64,000 nt of DNA from CAZCDS01 sp964497585 (GCA_964497585.1 CAZCDS010000022.1:30919-94918), one strand, 5' to 3'. Positions 8,437-17,613 are shown, counted from the first letter of the stretch. Program-made: numbers and translations. Notes: generated by a model from the sequence alone, not told the origin.

Positions 8437-8465
8437 TTGACATCCTGGACAACCTTCGGTATACC
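8437..8465 (+). promoter_or_regulatory. Sigma-70-type promoter upstream of the cas operon
   Basis: TTGACA (8437-8442), a 17-base spacer, then TATACC (8460-8465). The -35 box is perfect and the -10 box matches four of six positions. Transcription would start near 8472 and run into a short frame at 8486, the cse1 fragment at 8739 and cas3 at 8909. No other promoter of this quality was noticed before cas3. Confidence 0.6.
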
Positions 8466-8485
8466 ATCGGACAGGGGAGTGGGCT

Positions 8486-8731
8486 ATGAAAGGTCCGGTA
8501 AGAAGGTATTCGATGTCCTCAGTTGGGGATCAGGCCCATCTCTTTTCAATTTTCTCCCTGAAATCCGGATCGCCCCATCCGACCAGTGCCGACGTACCTC
8601 GACACCTAGTCCGGGCAGAGAAACGGCCGATGAGGATCGCTCTCTTTGTCTCCCTCGTGAAGATACCATCCGGTTTCCTGCTTCTGGCTGCGCAAGCAGA
8701 TGGTCGGCAATCGAACTCCAAGGGAAAGTGA
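8486..8731 (+). CDS. Possible short ORF at the head of the cas operon
   Basis: An 81-residue frame beginning MKGPVRRYSMSSVGD. AGGGGAG lies 6 bases before the ATG, and the start is only about 14 bases from the predicted transcription start. The stop is 7 bases before the cse1 fragment. I do not recognise the product and the composition is not strongly protein-like. A hydrophobic stretch (LLLAA) near residue 65 is the only visible feature. It could be a leader frame, a decayed gene or chance. Confidence 0.25.
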   Translation: MKGPVRRYSMSSVGDQAHLFSIFSLKSGSPHPTSADVPRHLVRAEKRPMRIALFVSLVKIPSGFLLLAAQADGRQSNSKGK

Positions 8732-8738
8732 GGAAGGC

Positions 8739-8891
8739 ATGACGCACAAACCTGAGAACTTCAACCTTCTCGTGGAACCGTGGATACCGGTTCTGAGGAC
8801 GAACGGGGAGCCGGACCGGGTAGGCTTCAGGACCGCGATGACCCAGGCGTGCCAGATCCGGCTCATGACAGCGTATAGCGGGTACGATTGA
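8739..8891 (+). pseudogene. N-terminal fragment of a second cse1 (casA)
   Basis: Fifty codons starting MTHKPENFNLLVEPWIPVLR and ending in TGA. The FNLL-EPWIPVL block and the following AMTQACQIRLM match the N-terminus of Cse1/CasA, the large Cascade subunit. The intact cse1 of this operon starts with the equivalent EFDLLIHDWIPCL. About 500 residues are missing. The fragment keeps a good ribosome-binding site (AGGAAGG, 2-8 bases upstream) and an ATG, so a 50-aa peptide could still be made. It ends 17 bases before cas3. The sequence differs from the intact cse1, so it came from a diverged locus, not from a recent tandem duplication. Confidence 0.8.
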
Positions 8892-8908
8892 AGGCGAGGA
8901 GAGAGAAC

Positions 8909-11605
8909 ATGAATGTCAATACTCAGATTTCTCCTGGGCACCAAGATCCCAAGTGGCTGCGGCTCTGGGCAAAGAGCGAATGGGACAAGACGAAGGAGGA
9001 TTTTGCGCATTGTCGCTATCACCCCTTACTCTGCCACATGCTCGATGTTGCCTCAGTTGCGGAACTCGTTTGGCACCACTGTCTCAATGAGCATCTTCGC
9101 AAGAGATTGGAGTGTGCACTCGCGATCGACACGCGAACCGAAATCGCTTTTCTCGCCGGGGCGCACGATCTGGGCAAGGCTGCTCCAGGGTTCCAGAAGC
9201 AAGTGCCGCAGCTATCACAGTACTCCGGGCTTCCATTTCTGAAAAGCGACCAGATCCGGCCTCACGGACTCATCAGCGCTCATGTCCTCACGGAAGCCCT
9301 CGGGTCTGGACCAGGTTCTGCGGTTTTGGCACAGATTACCGGTGCGCATCATGGTGTTTTCCCGCGATCAGCCGAACTCCGAATGGGGCGGGACACGCTT
9401 GGGAACGACCGTTGGAACACGGCCCGTCGCGAGCTGCTTCAAGAATTCGCCCACACCCTGGGATTCCAGCTGAACCGAGCAGGCCACACCAAGAGCGACA
9501 TCGCGGACCCAGCCGTCGTTCCCGTGCTGGCGGGGTTCATCTCCGTTGTAGACTGGATCGGTTCGAATCAGGATTTCTTCCCATGTGTTGCCCAATGCGG
9601 AACCCTGGTCGAAATTGCCGCGGCGGACTACTGGAGGAATGCGCAAGACCAGGCCCAAAAGGCTCTCGAGACGCTTGGCTGGCTGCCGGCCGTGACGTAC
9701 GCCGATGAAGCGAGGTTCGATGAGATCTTCAGCGGCTTCGTACCAAACCCCCTCCAAAGGGCTGCAATCGAATTGGCGTCAAAGCAGACTTCTCCCTATC
9801 TGATGATCGTGGAAGCGCCGATGGGGCAAGGCAAGACTGAGGCGGCGCTCTACGCGGCGGACGTGGCTATGTGCAGCGGTCTTGCGCGCGGCCTGTATAT
9901 CGCGATGCCGACCCAGGCGACCGGAAATGCGATGTTCAAGCGAGTCCTGGATGACTATCTGAGGCATCGCGGTCATCAGGGGAAGCTCAACCTGCAGCTC
10001 GTACATGGCGATGCCCTTATTGCCCAAATGACGGAAGTGAAAGAAGGTGAGATTCCGGACTTCAAGATGAAGAACATCGGGCAAGAAGGCGACGTGGAGG
10101 CCCAATCCTGGTTCACCGCAAAGAAAAGGCCGCTCCTTGCGCCGTTTGGCGTCGGCACCATTGACCAAAGTCTGTTGAGTGTCCTTCAGACCAGGCACTG
10201 GTTCGTGCGGCTCTTCGGCCTTGCGGGCAAGGTGGTGATCTTCGATGAGGTGCACGCCTATGACGCGTACATGAGCACGATCCTCGAACGGCTTCTGCAT
10301 TGGCTGGCTGAGCTGGATTGCACCGTCGTCCTGCTTTCCGCTACACTTCCGGAGGCCAAGCGAAGAGCGCTCGCCAAGGCCTATTCCGGCCGGGACGATG
10401 GCGATTACAAGCGCTATCCGCGAATCACTCTGGCCGAGCCGCACCACTATCCAGACACAAGAGCGGAGAGTCGCCCGGCTCGTGTCGAAATTGCAGTAGA
10501 CGATGAGCGCGTCGTCAATGTCGGCTTTTCCGGGACCGACCTCAAAGCCCTCAACGACTACCTTAACGTACGATTGATGCATGGCGGCTGTGCGGCTGTT
10601 GTCTGTAACACGGTCGACCGCTCTATCCAGATATATGAGCACTTGAGAGACAACATGACGGACACAGAGTGCTCGCTCTTCCACGCCCGCACCCTCAGGA
10701 TGTGGCGGCGGGAACGCGAAGTGGAAGTCCTCAGGATGTTTGGCAAGGGTGAAAAGCAGGGTGATGGTAGCTACGCGAATCCCGATCGCCCGAGCCGTGC
10801 CGTATTGGTTGCCACACAGGTGATTGAACAGAGTCTTGACCTGGACTTTGACCTCATGGTTTCGGAGATTGCCCCCGTGGACCTGTTGCTCCAGCGCTGC
10901 GGGCGACTGCACCGACATCCGCGCCACCGCCCGGCGGGCCTTGAAACACCGCACTTCATAGTGCTCTGTGACGGCGAAACGGACGGTCCCCCACCCGAGT
11001 CTTTCGGCAAGGGCATCGAGTTCATCTATGACCGCTACATCCTGTTGCGCACGTGGCTGGCCCTGCGCCAACAGGCAACGCTCCGCATGCCGGCCGAAAT
11101 CGAGCCGTTAGTGGAGGCCGTGTATGGGCCGGAATGCCCTGGACAAGACGACGAATGGTCGACCTCTCTTGCGGAGGCTCTGGCAGGACTCGAAGTCTCC
11201 ACCAGTGATTCGATTGGTCACGCGCGGCAACTTCTGGTCCGTCAGCCGGACAATCCAAAGGAACTCATTGAACGTTTCAACCGAGAGCTGGCAGATGACG
11301 ACGACCCGGAGACCGATGCCAAGGTGAGAGCGGCTACCCGTGAGGGCAAACCAAGCCTCCGAACCGTGTTTCTTGTCAACGATGAGAGGCCACCCAGGAC
11401 TATAGGAATCAAAGAAGTCAGGTGGCTCCTCGATCGATCCGCGTCTATCTCGCAGGAACCGCTCTTCTCCAAACTGGCCGCGCTGAAAGTTCCTACGACA
11501 TGGCAGAATGACGCGCACTTGCGCCACTGCCGTTTAGTTGAGGTCGGGAAGACGAAGGGCATAAATGTCAATGTCACCCAAGAATTGGGGGTAGAGATAC
11601 AATGA
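8909..11605 (+). CDS. cas3: CRISPR-associated helicase/nuclease Cas3 (type I-E)
   Basis: About 898 residues, the effector nuclease-helicase that degrades DNA marked by Cascade. The N-terminal HD domain has a metal-binding His near residue 43 (LLCHML) and HD at 86-87 (GAHDLGKA). The superfamily-2 helicase follows: Walker A PMGQGKT near 303, DEVH box (FDEVHAYD) near 444, motif III LLSATLP, and motif VI QRCGRLHRH near 661. ATG 8909 is chosen over the TTG at 8888 because GAGGAGAG precedes it. The stop overlaps the cse1 start by 4 bases (ATGA), so the genes are coupled. All motifs needed for activity appear intact. Confidence 0.97.
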   Translation: MNVNTQISPGHQDPKWLRLWAKSEWDKTKEDFAHCRYHPLLCHMLDVASVAELVWHHCLNEHLRKRLECALAIDTRTEIAFLAGAHDLGKAAPGFQKQVPQLSQYSGLPFLKSDQIRPHGLISAHVLTEALGSGPGSAVLAQITGAHHGVFPRSAELRMGRDTLGNDRWNTARRELLQEFAHTLGFQLNRAGHTKSDIADPAVVPVLAGFISVVDWIGSNQDFFPCVAQCGTLVEIAAADYWRNAQDQAQKALETLGWLPAVTYADEARFDEIFSGFVPNPLQRAAIELASKQTSPYLMIVEAPMGQGKTEAALYAADVAMCSGLARGLYIAMPTQATGNAMFKRVLDDYLRHRGHQGKLNLQLVHGDALIAQMTEVKEGEIPDFKMKNIGQEGDVEAQSWFTAKKRPLLAPFGVGTIDQSLLSVLQTRHWFVRLFGLAGKVVIFDEVHAYDAYMSTILERLLHWLAELDCTVVLLSATLPEAKRRALAKAYSGRDDGDYKRYPRITLAEPHHYPDTRAESRPARVEIAVDDERVVNVGFSGTDLKALNDYLNVRLMHGGCAAVVCNTVDRSIQIYEHLRDNMTDTECSLFHARTLRMWRREREVEVLRMFGKGEKQGDGSYANPDRPSRAVLVATQVIEQSLDLDFDLMVSEIAPVDLLLQRCGRLHRHPRHRPAGLETPHFIVLCDGETDGPPPESFGKGIEFIYDRYILLRTWLALRQQATLRMPAEIEPLVEAVYGPECPGQDDEWSTSLAEALAGLEVSTSDSIGHARQLLVRQPDNPKELIERFNRELADDDDPETDAKVRAATREGKPSLRTVFLVNDERPPRTIGIKEVRWLLDRSASISQEPLFSKLAALKVPTTWQNDAHLRHCRLVEVGKTKGINVNVTQELGVEIQ

Positions 11606-13290
11606 ACAATCACGAGTTCGATCTCTTGATCCATGACTGGATACCGTGCCTTGCGGCGGAAGGCATGCCGAAGTACTTCAGCATTGTATCAGCGCTGCAA
11701 GGTGCGCGCCTGATCCGATCTATCGAACATGAGTCTCCGGTCGTGCGGATTGCGTTATTGCGTCTCCTCTTGGCATTCTGTTACCGAGTGGCATACGCCA
11801 ACGGCGTGCCAGTGGATTCGTTCCACTCCTGGCAGGCATTGCAGACTTCGTGGAGGGAAGGCATACCGTTGCAGTGGATCGACCGTTATCTTGATGAATG
11901 CCAATGCAGGAACAGATTCCGGCTTTTTGACGATAGTTACCCTTTCTTTCAGGTTGCAGGACTCGAGTGCCTGAGCCGTCAACAACCAGAGCCGGCCACG
12001 AGACTTGCCTTCGAGCAGTTCGCGGGCGTGCCGACTTCGCTTTGGGAGCACTTGCCTGAACTGCCTTCGGTCCAGGAAGGCGCCCTGTACCTCGTCACGT
12101 CCCAGGCTTTCGGCGCGAGTGCCAGCAACACAAGCAATGCCACAGTAGGAGCCCTCGAATACTCTCCGACCGGCCGAACATTTGCGCCGGCTTATACCGG
12201 ATGCGTGGTCTGGCTTGAAGGGAGCAATCTTCTTGAAACCCTGATGCTGAACCTTGTGGACTACGATCTCACCGACACTGATTTCCCCATTTGGGAAAAG
12301 CCCCTGAGTGTGCACTTACTTCGCGCTCGGCAGCCTCCGAAGGCCAAAAAGGGCGACCTGGACAAAGAAGGGAAGCAGATCAAGGCCGGGAAGCGCCTTG
12401 GCGATTACAGGCGGGCTTTTGCCACTGGACCTGTTCAACTGTTCACCTGGCCCAGTCGGGCCGTCCGCTTGACCAAACCTGAGAGTGGGCGAATTAAGAC
12501 CGTGCACTTCACTCAGGGGCTTGCGTTGAACGATAATCTCGTCGATCCGATGAAATCTTACAACCGGAAAGGAGAGCTCATCAAGCTCCAGCCTCACAAG
12601 GCTGGCTGGAGAGACTTGCATTCCATACTGGCTGTGCAGCCCAACCGCAACCGCACAGTTCTGGCTCTTTCTCATGCCGCGCGCACTGGAATTTCAACTG
12701 CGCGACTGAACTTGGCCGGTATCGCACGGGGTGACGAAGCGGCCAAGATTCTATTGTCCCGCCATGAGCGGATGCCTGTGCCGGCCGCGTTGCTCACCGA
12801 TGTCAACCTTATCGAGCGACTTGGCGGTCTCCTAGGAAAAGCCGAGCAGGCGGCATTCGAACTCATAAACCGGACCCGCCGGATCGCAAAGCTCTATCTT
12901 GCTCCGGATGCGGAGTCACCAGACGGTCGGAAACCTGATAAAGACGAAGTCACGAAGGTAACTGAGACCTTAGATCCCCGCCCCGCTTACTGGGCGCGGC
13001 TGGAAAAGCACTTCTTTTTGTTGTTGGAGGATCTCCCCACCGATTGGGATGCCACAAGCGACGACTGGAAGCCCGATGAGCATCAAACGGCAACCAACAC
13101 CTGGGGCAGACATGTGAAGGCCGAGGCCCGGCGAGCGCTTGAGGAGAGCGTCCGCTCCCTCGGGACCAGTGCCCGTGCCATCCAAGCCGTTGCGCGCGTT
13201 CGCACGGATTTCAGTGATGGCGACCTCATGCCGCGGCAGCAGAAAGCGGACATGGCAAAACGAAGAGCCAAAGGAGGCCGGAAGAAATGA
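11602..13290 (+). CDS. cse1: Cascade large subunit Cse1 (Cas8e)
   Basis: A 562-residue large subunit of the type I-E Cascade complex, which reads the PAM and recruits Cas3. The N-terminal FDLLIHDWIPCL block, the following VRIALLRLLLAF helix and the LWEHLPELP segment belong to the family. Length is slightly above the roughly 500 residues of the E. coli protein, with a lysine-rich C-terminal tail (KADMAKRRAKGGRKK). It overlaps cas3 and cse2 by 4 bases each. A fragment of a different cse1 lies upstream of cas3 at 8739. Confidence 0.95.
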   Translation: MNNHEFDLLIHDWIPCLAAEGMPKYFSIVSALQGARLIRSIEHESPVVRIALLRLLLAFCYRVAYANGVPVDSFHSWQALQTSWREGIPLQWIDRYLDECQCRNRFRLFDDSYPFFQVAGLECLSRQQPEPATRLAFEQFAGVPTSLWEHLPELPSVQEGALYLVTSQAFGASASNTSNATVGALEYSPTGRTFAPAYTGCVVWLEGSNLLETLMLNLVDYDLTDTDFPIWEKPLSVHLLRARQPPKAKKGDLDKEGKQIKAGKRLGDYRRAFATGPVQLFTWPSRAVRLTKPESGRIKTVHFTQGLALNDNLVDPMKSYNRKGELIKLQPHKAGWRDLHSILAVQPNRNRTVLALSHAARTGISTARLNLAGIARGDEAAKILLSRHERMPVPAALLTDVNLIERLGGLLGKAEQAAFELINRTRRIAKLYLAPDAESPDGRKPDKDEVTKVTETLDPRPAYWARLEKHFFLLLEDLPTDWDATSDDWKPDEHQTATNTWGRHVKAEARRALEESVRSLGTSARAIQAVARVRTDFSDGDLMPRQQKADMAKRRAKGGRKK

Positions 13291-13763
13291 GCCTTGAGAA
13301 CAGACAGAAAGAGTTCATCGGTTACCTCCTCAGTCTAGCCAAAGAAGGTAAGGAGGATCTGGGCGCGCTCGCCGACCTGCGCAGCGGTTTGGGCAAGGAA
13401 CCGGGCGCGATGGCGCGCGTTCATAAGCATGTTGTGCCGTATCTGCCCGAAAAAAGATACAACGACCGCTGGTACTATCTGACCGCAACCCTCTTCGGAG
13501 CATTCCCGAAATACCTGAAAGATCGCTCCCTGGGAGCGGCATTTCGTCCGCTAAGACAGAAAAGCGACAGTATGGAGGCCCGATTCGTCGCCCTGCTCAA
13601 CGCCCACGCCGAAGACGTGGACGCCCATCTTCGCTATGCGGTCAGATTGCTGAAGTCCTACGACGAGCCGCTCGACTGGTTTCGACTCTTCGAGGACTTG
13701 CTTCAGTGGGACCACCCAGAGGGATACGTCCAACTTCGATGGGCGCGCGATTTCTACCGCTGA
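13287..13763 (+). CDS. cse2: Cascade small subunit Cse2 (Cas11e)
   Basis: A 158-residue, mostly helical protein in the expected cse2 position, overlapping cse1 by 4 bases. It begins MSLENRQKEFIGYLLSLA. It has the GALADLRSGLGK segment and the later SMEARFVALLNA and VQLRWARDFYR typical of Cse2. Two copies form the belly of Cascade and stabilise the R-loop. Length is normal. The next gene is 70 bases away, the largest gap inside the Cascade genes, and an AAAGGAGG ribosome-binding site lies in that gap. Confidence 0.92.
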   Translation: MSLENRQKEFIGYLLSLAKEGKEDLGALADLRSGLGKEPGAMARVHKHVVPYLPEKRYNDRWYYLTATLFGAFPKYLKDRSLGAAFRPLRQKSDSMEARFVALLNAHAEDVDAHLRYAVRLLKSYDEPLDWFRLFEDLLQWDHPEGYVQLRWARDFYR

Positions 13764-13833
13764 CGTCCGGCGGGGACCGACTCACCGAACGATAGGAAGG
13801 AAAACCCATCACCTCGAAAGGAGGAAAAAGACA

Positions 13834-15222
13834 ATGAGTGATTCCGGCGTAAAAATCGAACTGCACATAATCCAGAACTTCGCGCCTTCCAATCTGAACC
13901 GGGACGACACAGGCCAGCCCAAGAGCGCCTATTTTGGCGCGTTTCGTCGGGCGCGCGTATCAAGCCAATGCGGTAAGCGTGCTGTTCGCGAGTGGTGGCG
14001 GGAGAGAGGCACCGTTAGCGTCGGCGAGAGGACAAAGAGGCTTCAGCAGTTGATTCGCAGCAAGCTTGTCGAAGACGAAGAATTCATGAAAAAGGGTGTG
14101 GAGGACGGAGAACTGAGAGCCGGCATTCGCGTCTTCACCGACGCGTACTACGCGGCCGCAGACAAGAAGAGGCCGGAAAAAACGAACGTCTTGGTGTTCA
14201 TCTCACCGGACGAGGTTGATGCCTGCGCAAAGGCAGTGAATCTCCTTTGGGAGGATAGTAAGAAGGACGCCACTAAGAAAGGACAGAAAAGCACCAAGAC
14301 CGTCGAGGGGATCGCATCCGTCGTAAAGAAGCGGCTGAAACTGGATAGGGATACCGCCACTGAGGAAGCCTCTGATGATAAGGACGACTCTGCTGCGACG
14401 CCAGAGCCCGAGCAGGTCACCGAAGAGGAGAGTCCAGAGGAGTCGGCCCCCAAGAAGAAGTCCAAGATACCAAAGCTCCAGCCTGTAGAGGAGATTGAGG
14501 GCCGAATCAAGGCGGCACAAGTCTCCGCCGACATCGCCCTGTTCGGCCGCATGCTTGCCGAGCAACCACAGCGTAACACGGACGGTGCCTGCCAGGTAGC
14601 TCATCCCATTTCCACCCACAAAGTTGACATGGAGATGGACTTCTACACTGCGGTCGACGATCTGAATCCGGGAGAGGAGACCGGCGCCGGGATGATGGGG
14701 GTCGTCGGCTTCAACAGCGCTTGCTATTATCGTTACGCGCTCGTGGACCGCGACCAACTGGCCCGGAATCTCGCTCGAAAGACGGCGCGCAATAACGGGG
14801 AGTGGACGCAAAATCTGGAACAAACGGACTATCAGGAGGCAGACAGAGTCATCGAGGCGTTCCTGGAAGCGATGGTCTATGCCATCCCCACCGGCAAGAA
14901 AAGTTCCTTCGCCGCCCAGAATCTCCCGTCGTTCGGCCTGTTCGTGAGGAGACAAAAGGGTGTTCCCATCTCGCTGGCAAATGCCTTCGCCAAGCCGGTA
15001 AGGCCCACGAAGAATGACGACGATCTGGTCGGTCTGTCGGTCGATGCCCTAACCAAGCACTGGGACGCGATGAAAAAGGTCTACGGTAGGCAGGGTGAGA
15101 CAACGACCGCGTGCTTTCACGTTGCGCAGGGAGCACGCTTGAATGACCTCAGTGACTCTGTCAAGGAAAGTGTCCAAGAGGCGATTAAGGCGGTCCTCGA
15201 AGATAAGGAGGGGACAAAGTGA
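13834..15222 (+). CDS. cas7e: Cascade backbone subunit Cas7e (Cse4), with an acidic insert
   Basis: A 462-residue Cas7e/CasC, the six-copy backbone that binds the crRNA spacer. The N-terminus (LHIIQNFAPSNLNRDDTGQPK) and FGAFRRARVSSQCGKRAVREW are diagnostic, as is GACQVAHPISTHKV in the middle. It is about 100 residues longer than the E. coli protein (363). The excess lies roughly between residues 145 and 220: a Lys-rich stretch, an acidic Ser/Asp/Glu/Pro-rich stretch (EEASDDKDDSAAT to EESPEESAP), then KKKSKIPKL. This low-complexity insert is in frame and does not touch the conserved blocks, so the subunit is probably functional. AAAGGAGG precedes the start. Confidence 0.95.
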   Translation: MSDSGVKIELHIIQNFAPSNLNRDDTGQPKSAYFGAFRRARVSSQCGKRAVREWWRERGTVSVGERTKRLQQLIRSKLVEDEEFMKKGVEDGELRAGIRVFTDAYYAAADKKRPEKTNVLVFISPDEVDACAKAVNLLWEDSKKDATKKGQKSTKTVEGIASVVKKRLKLDRDTATEEASDDKDDSAATPEPEQVTEEESPEESAPKKKSKIPKLQPVEEIEGRIKAAQVSADIALFGRMLAEQPQRNTDGACQVAHPISTHKVDMEMDFYTAVDDLNPGEETGAGMMGVVGFNSACYYRYALVDRDQLARNLARKTARNNGEWTQNLEQTDYQEADRVIEAFLEAMVYAIPTGKKSSFAAQNLPSFGLFVRRQKGVPISLANAFAKPVRPTKNDDDLVGLSVDALTKHWDAMKKVYGRQGETTTACFHVAQGARLNDLSDSVKESVQEAIKAVLEDKEGTK

Positions 15223-15848
15223 ATGAGGTGTTCACCCTACTCTTGAGGCTCGAAGGCCCCATGCAATCGTGGGGGTACCGCAGTCGTTTTGACTACCGTG
15301 ACACAGCCCTCGAGCCGACCCGCAGTGGGGTAATCGGCCTGATCTGCGCGGCCATGGGTATCGCGCGAGGGGAGGATATCTCCCGATTCGACGCGATCCG
15401 AATGGGGGTGCGAGTGGACAAGGAGGGACGGCCCGAACGGGACTACCACACAGCAAAGAATGTCCTTAAGGCGGACGGCAGGGGTAAAACTGCCGTCGTC
15501 GTATCCTATCGGGATTATCTGGCCGACGCGTGGTTCACCGTCGGGTTAGAGTCGGAAGACACAGGCCTCCTCGAGGATATCGCTGAAAGCCTGCGTAACC
15601 CAAAGTGGATCTTGTTCCTGGGCCGCAAGGCGTTTCCCCTGACAACGCCTCCCCTCGGCAAAACCGATCGTCCGAAGACCGGGACTCTCGAGGAGAATCT
15701 TCTCTCCGGTCCATCTGACGGACGTGTTGTGTTGGAAACGCCTGAAGGCGAAAGGACACAATACGATTGGCCTCTCTGCTTCCGCGAACGGCGGTTCAAG
15801 CCACGATCCATCCAGTCTTCTTACGACGGGAAAGGAGATTCGAAATGA
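15219..15848 (+). CDS. cas5e: Cascade subunit Cas5e (CasD)
   Basis: A 209-residue Cas5e that caps the crRNA 5' handle. The N-terminal LRLEGPMQSWGYRSRFDYRD and the following EPTRSGVIGLICAAMGI are typical of the family. The GTG start at 15219 overlaps the cas7e stop (GTGA); no in-frame ATG is nearby. It also overlaps cas6e by 4 bases. The C-terminus (RERRFKPRSI) is normal for the subtype. Confidence 0.94.
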   Translation: MNEVFTLLLRLEGPMQSWGYRSRFDYRDTALEPTRSGVIGLICAAMGIARGEDISRFDAIRMGVRVDKEGRPERDYHTAKNVLKADGRGKTAVVVSYRDYLADAWFTVGLESEDTGLLEDIAESLRNPKWILFLGRKAFPLTTPPLGKTDRPKTGTLEENLLSGPSDGRVVLETPEGERTQYDWPLCFRERRFKPRSIQSSYDGKGDSK

Positions 15849-16612
15849 CGCCGCTATCGAAAGCTCCGCTGTACCTCTCCCGCTTACTCCTCAACCCGCG
15901 CTCACGGCAGGTTATGAGTGAATTTGGGCATCCTTATGAAATGCACCGCACCCTGATGCGCGGGTTCCCGGAAGCCACGGACGTTACAAACAAGAAGGCA
16001 CGCGATGAGTTTGGCGTCCTGTTTCGTGCGGAAGTCGATGAGCCGTCGGGCGCCGTCAAGGTTCTCGTCCAGTCACGTGTAGAGCCGGACTGGTCGTTTC
16101 TCAATGAACTCAATGATTACCTGGCCGCGAATGCGGGTATGGCCGGATATGAGTTCAAGGACATCATGGCGGCATGCCGGAACATTCAAACCGGTCAGGT
16201 CCTCCGTTTTCGTTTGCGAGCCAATCCGACCAAACGGATCGGGAAGCACGGCCACCCAATGAAGGGCAAACGAATCGAACTGTACCGAGAGCATGACCAA
16301 ATCGACTGGTTGATCGGTAAAGGGCAGGTTAAGGAAAACGGCGTGGCCGGAGGTTTCATCCTTCTCACGAGAGAAGTCAAGGATATGACAAACACGGTAC
16401 GGGCGGTTTCCTCTGTCAAGGTCTGCAATGAAGGAAAACTGACCGGACGAAAAAGGGATGCTTCGCGCGGGCACTCAACTACGCACTTTGCTGTCATTTT
16501 CGAAGGCCTCTTGCGGGTCACTGACACAAATGCCTTTCTCGAGTCCATCGTGCGCGGCATCGGGCCAGGTAAGGCATTTGGGTTCGGTCTGCTTTCGGTG
16601 GCGCCGGTGTAG
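15845..16612 (+). CDS. cas6e: crRNA endoribonuclease Cas6e (CasE)
   Basis: A 255-residue type I-E processing nuclease that cleaves the repeat RNA 3' of its hairpin and stays in Cascade. ATG 15845 is chosen: it overlaps the cas5e stop, AAAGGAG lies 6 bases upstream, and the protein then begins MTPLSKAPLYLSRLLLNPRS. The catalytic-region histidine is His34 in YEMHRTLMRGFP, matching the E. coli H20 context. The glycine-rich C-terminal loop (IGPGKAFGFGLLSVAPV) is intact. Its RNA substrate is the palindromic repeat of the array at 17886. Confidence 0.94.
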   Translation: MTPLSKAPLYLSRLLLNPRSRQVMSEFGHPYEMHRTLMRGFPEATDVTNKKARDEFGVLFRAEVDEPSGAVKVLVQSRVEPDWSFLNELNDYLAANAGMAGYEFKDIMAACRNIQTGQVLRFRLRANPTKRIGKHGHPMKGKRIELYREHDQIDWLIGKGQVKENGVAGGFILLTREVKDMTNTVRAVSSVKVCNEGKLTGRKRDASRGHSTTHFAVIFEGLLRVTDTNAFLESIVRGIGPGKAFGFGLLSVAPV

Positions 16613-16635
16613 TTGTCAGGTTTGCGGGGGGCGAG

Positions 16636-17613
16636 ATGAGAATTCAGGATCTCCATATTCTGCCGAAGTTTCGGGACGGCTGGAGCTATCTCTATGTGGA
16701 GCACTGCCGGGTGGAACAGGAAGCCAAATCGATTGCCGTTATAGACGCTCAGGGGAAAGTACCGGTTCCCTGCGCCACGATCGCGCTGTTGATGGTGGGC
16801 CCCGGCACCTCGATCAGCCATGCCGCGGTCACGGCCCTGGCTGACAACGGCTGTCTGATCTTCTGGTGCGGAGAAGAAGGCGTCCGCCTGTACGCGTACG
16901 GCCGGGGAAAGACCCGTAATGCCCACAACCTGCTTCATCAGGCTGCACTGTGGGCGGACCCAAAGAGCCGATTGGAGGTGGTGCGGCGACTCTACGCGAT
17001 GCGCTTTGAGGAGCCGCTCCACGCATGCCTCACGCTGCGCCAGATCAGAGGGAAAGAAGGCGCCCGGGTTCGAGACGCGTACGCGCAGGCGAGCCGAGAT
17101 ACCGGTATTCCCTGGCAGGGACGCTCGTACAAGCAGCAGGACTGGTCTGCCGCGGATCCGGTGAACAGGGCCCTGTCAGCCGCGAATAGTTGTCTGTATG
17201 GCATCTGTCACGCGGGGATTCTCGCGCTCGGGCTCTCCCCGGCTCTGGGCTTCATCCATACGGGCAAGATGCTCTCCTTTGTGTACGACGTCGCGGACCT
17301 GTACAAAACGCGGATTACCGTACCGGTGGCTTTCCGCGAGACAGCGGCTGGAACGGAGCACCTGGAGAGTCGTGTGCGAAGAGCCTGCCGCGATGCTCTG
17401 AAAGAGGAGCGGCTCTTGAAGAGCGTCGTGACCGATATCACGGCGGTCCTGCGATTAAGGAGCCGGAACCGTCCTGATGTGCACGGCGATTTTGACGGGG
17501 AGCCTGCTCTTCCGGGGACTCTCTGGGACCCTACGGAGGCCGGGGTTGCCGGGGGAAGGAACTTCGCGGAGGAATATCCCGAAGGAGCATCCGATGGTGG
17601 TGATGATTCTTGA
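16636..17613 (+). CDS. cas1: CRISPR adaptation integrase Cas1 (type I-E)
   Basis: A 325-residue Cas1e, which with Cas2 integrates new spacers. The three metal ligands are visible: Glu in IRGKEGARVRD, His in GFIHTGKML and Asp in VYDVADLYK. GGGGGCGAG precedes the ATG. The C-terminal tail is about 20 residues longer than that of E. coli Cas1 and is Gly/Glu/Asp-rich. It overlaps the cas2 start by 20 bases. Confidence 0.96.
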   Translation: MRIQDLHILPKFRDGWSYLYVEHCRVEQEAKSIAVIDAQGKVPVPCATIALLMVGPGTSISHAAVTALADNGCLIFWCGEEGVRLYAYGRGKTRNAHNLLHQAALWADPKSRLEVVRRLYAMRFEEPLHACLTLRQIRGKEGARVRDAYAQASRDTGIPWQGRSYKQQDWSAADPVNRALSAANSCLYGICHAGILALGLSPALGFIHTGKMLSFVYDVADLYKTRITVPVAFRETAAGTEHLESRVRRACRDALKEERLLKSVVTDITAVLRLRSRNRPDVHGDFDGEPALPGTLWDPTEAGVAGGRNFAEEYPEGASDGGDDS

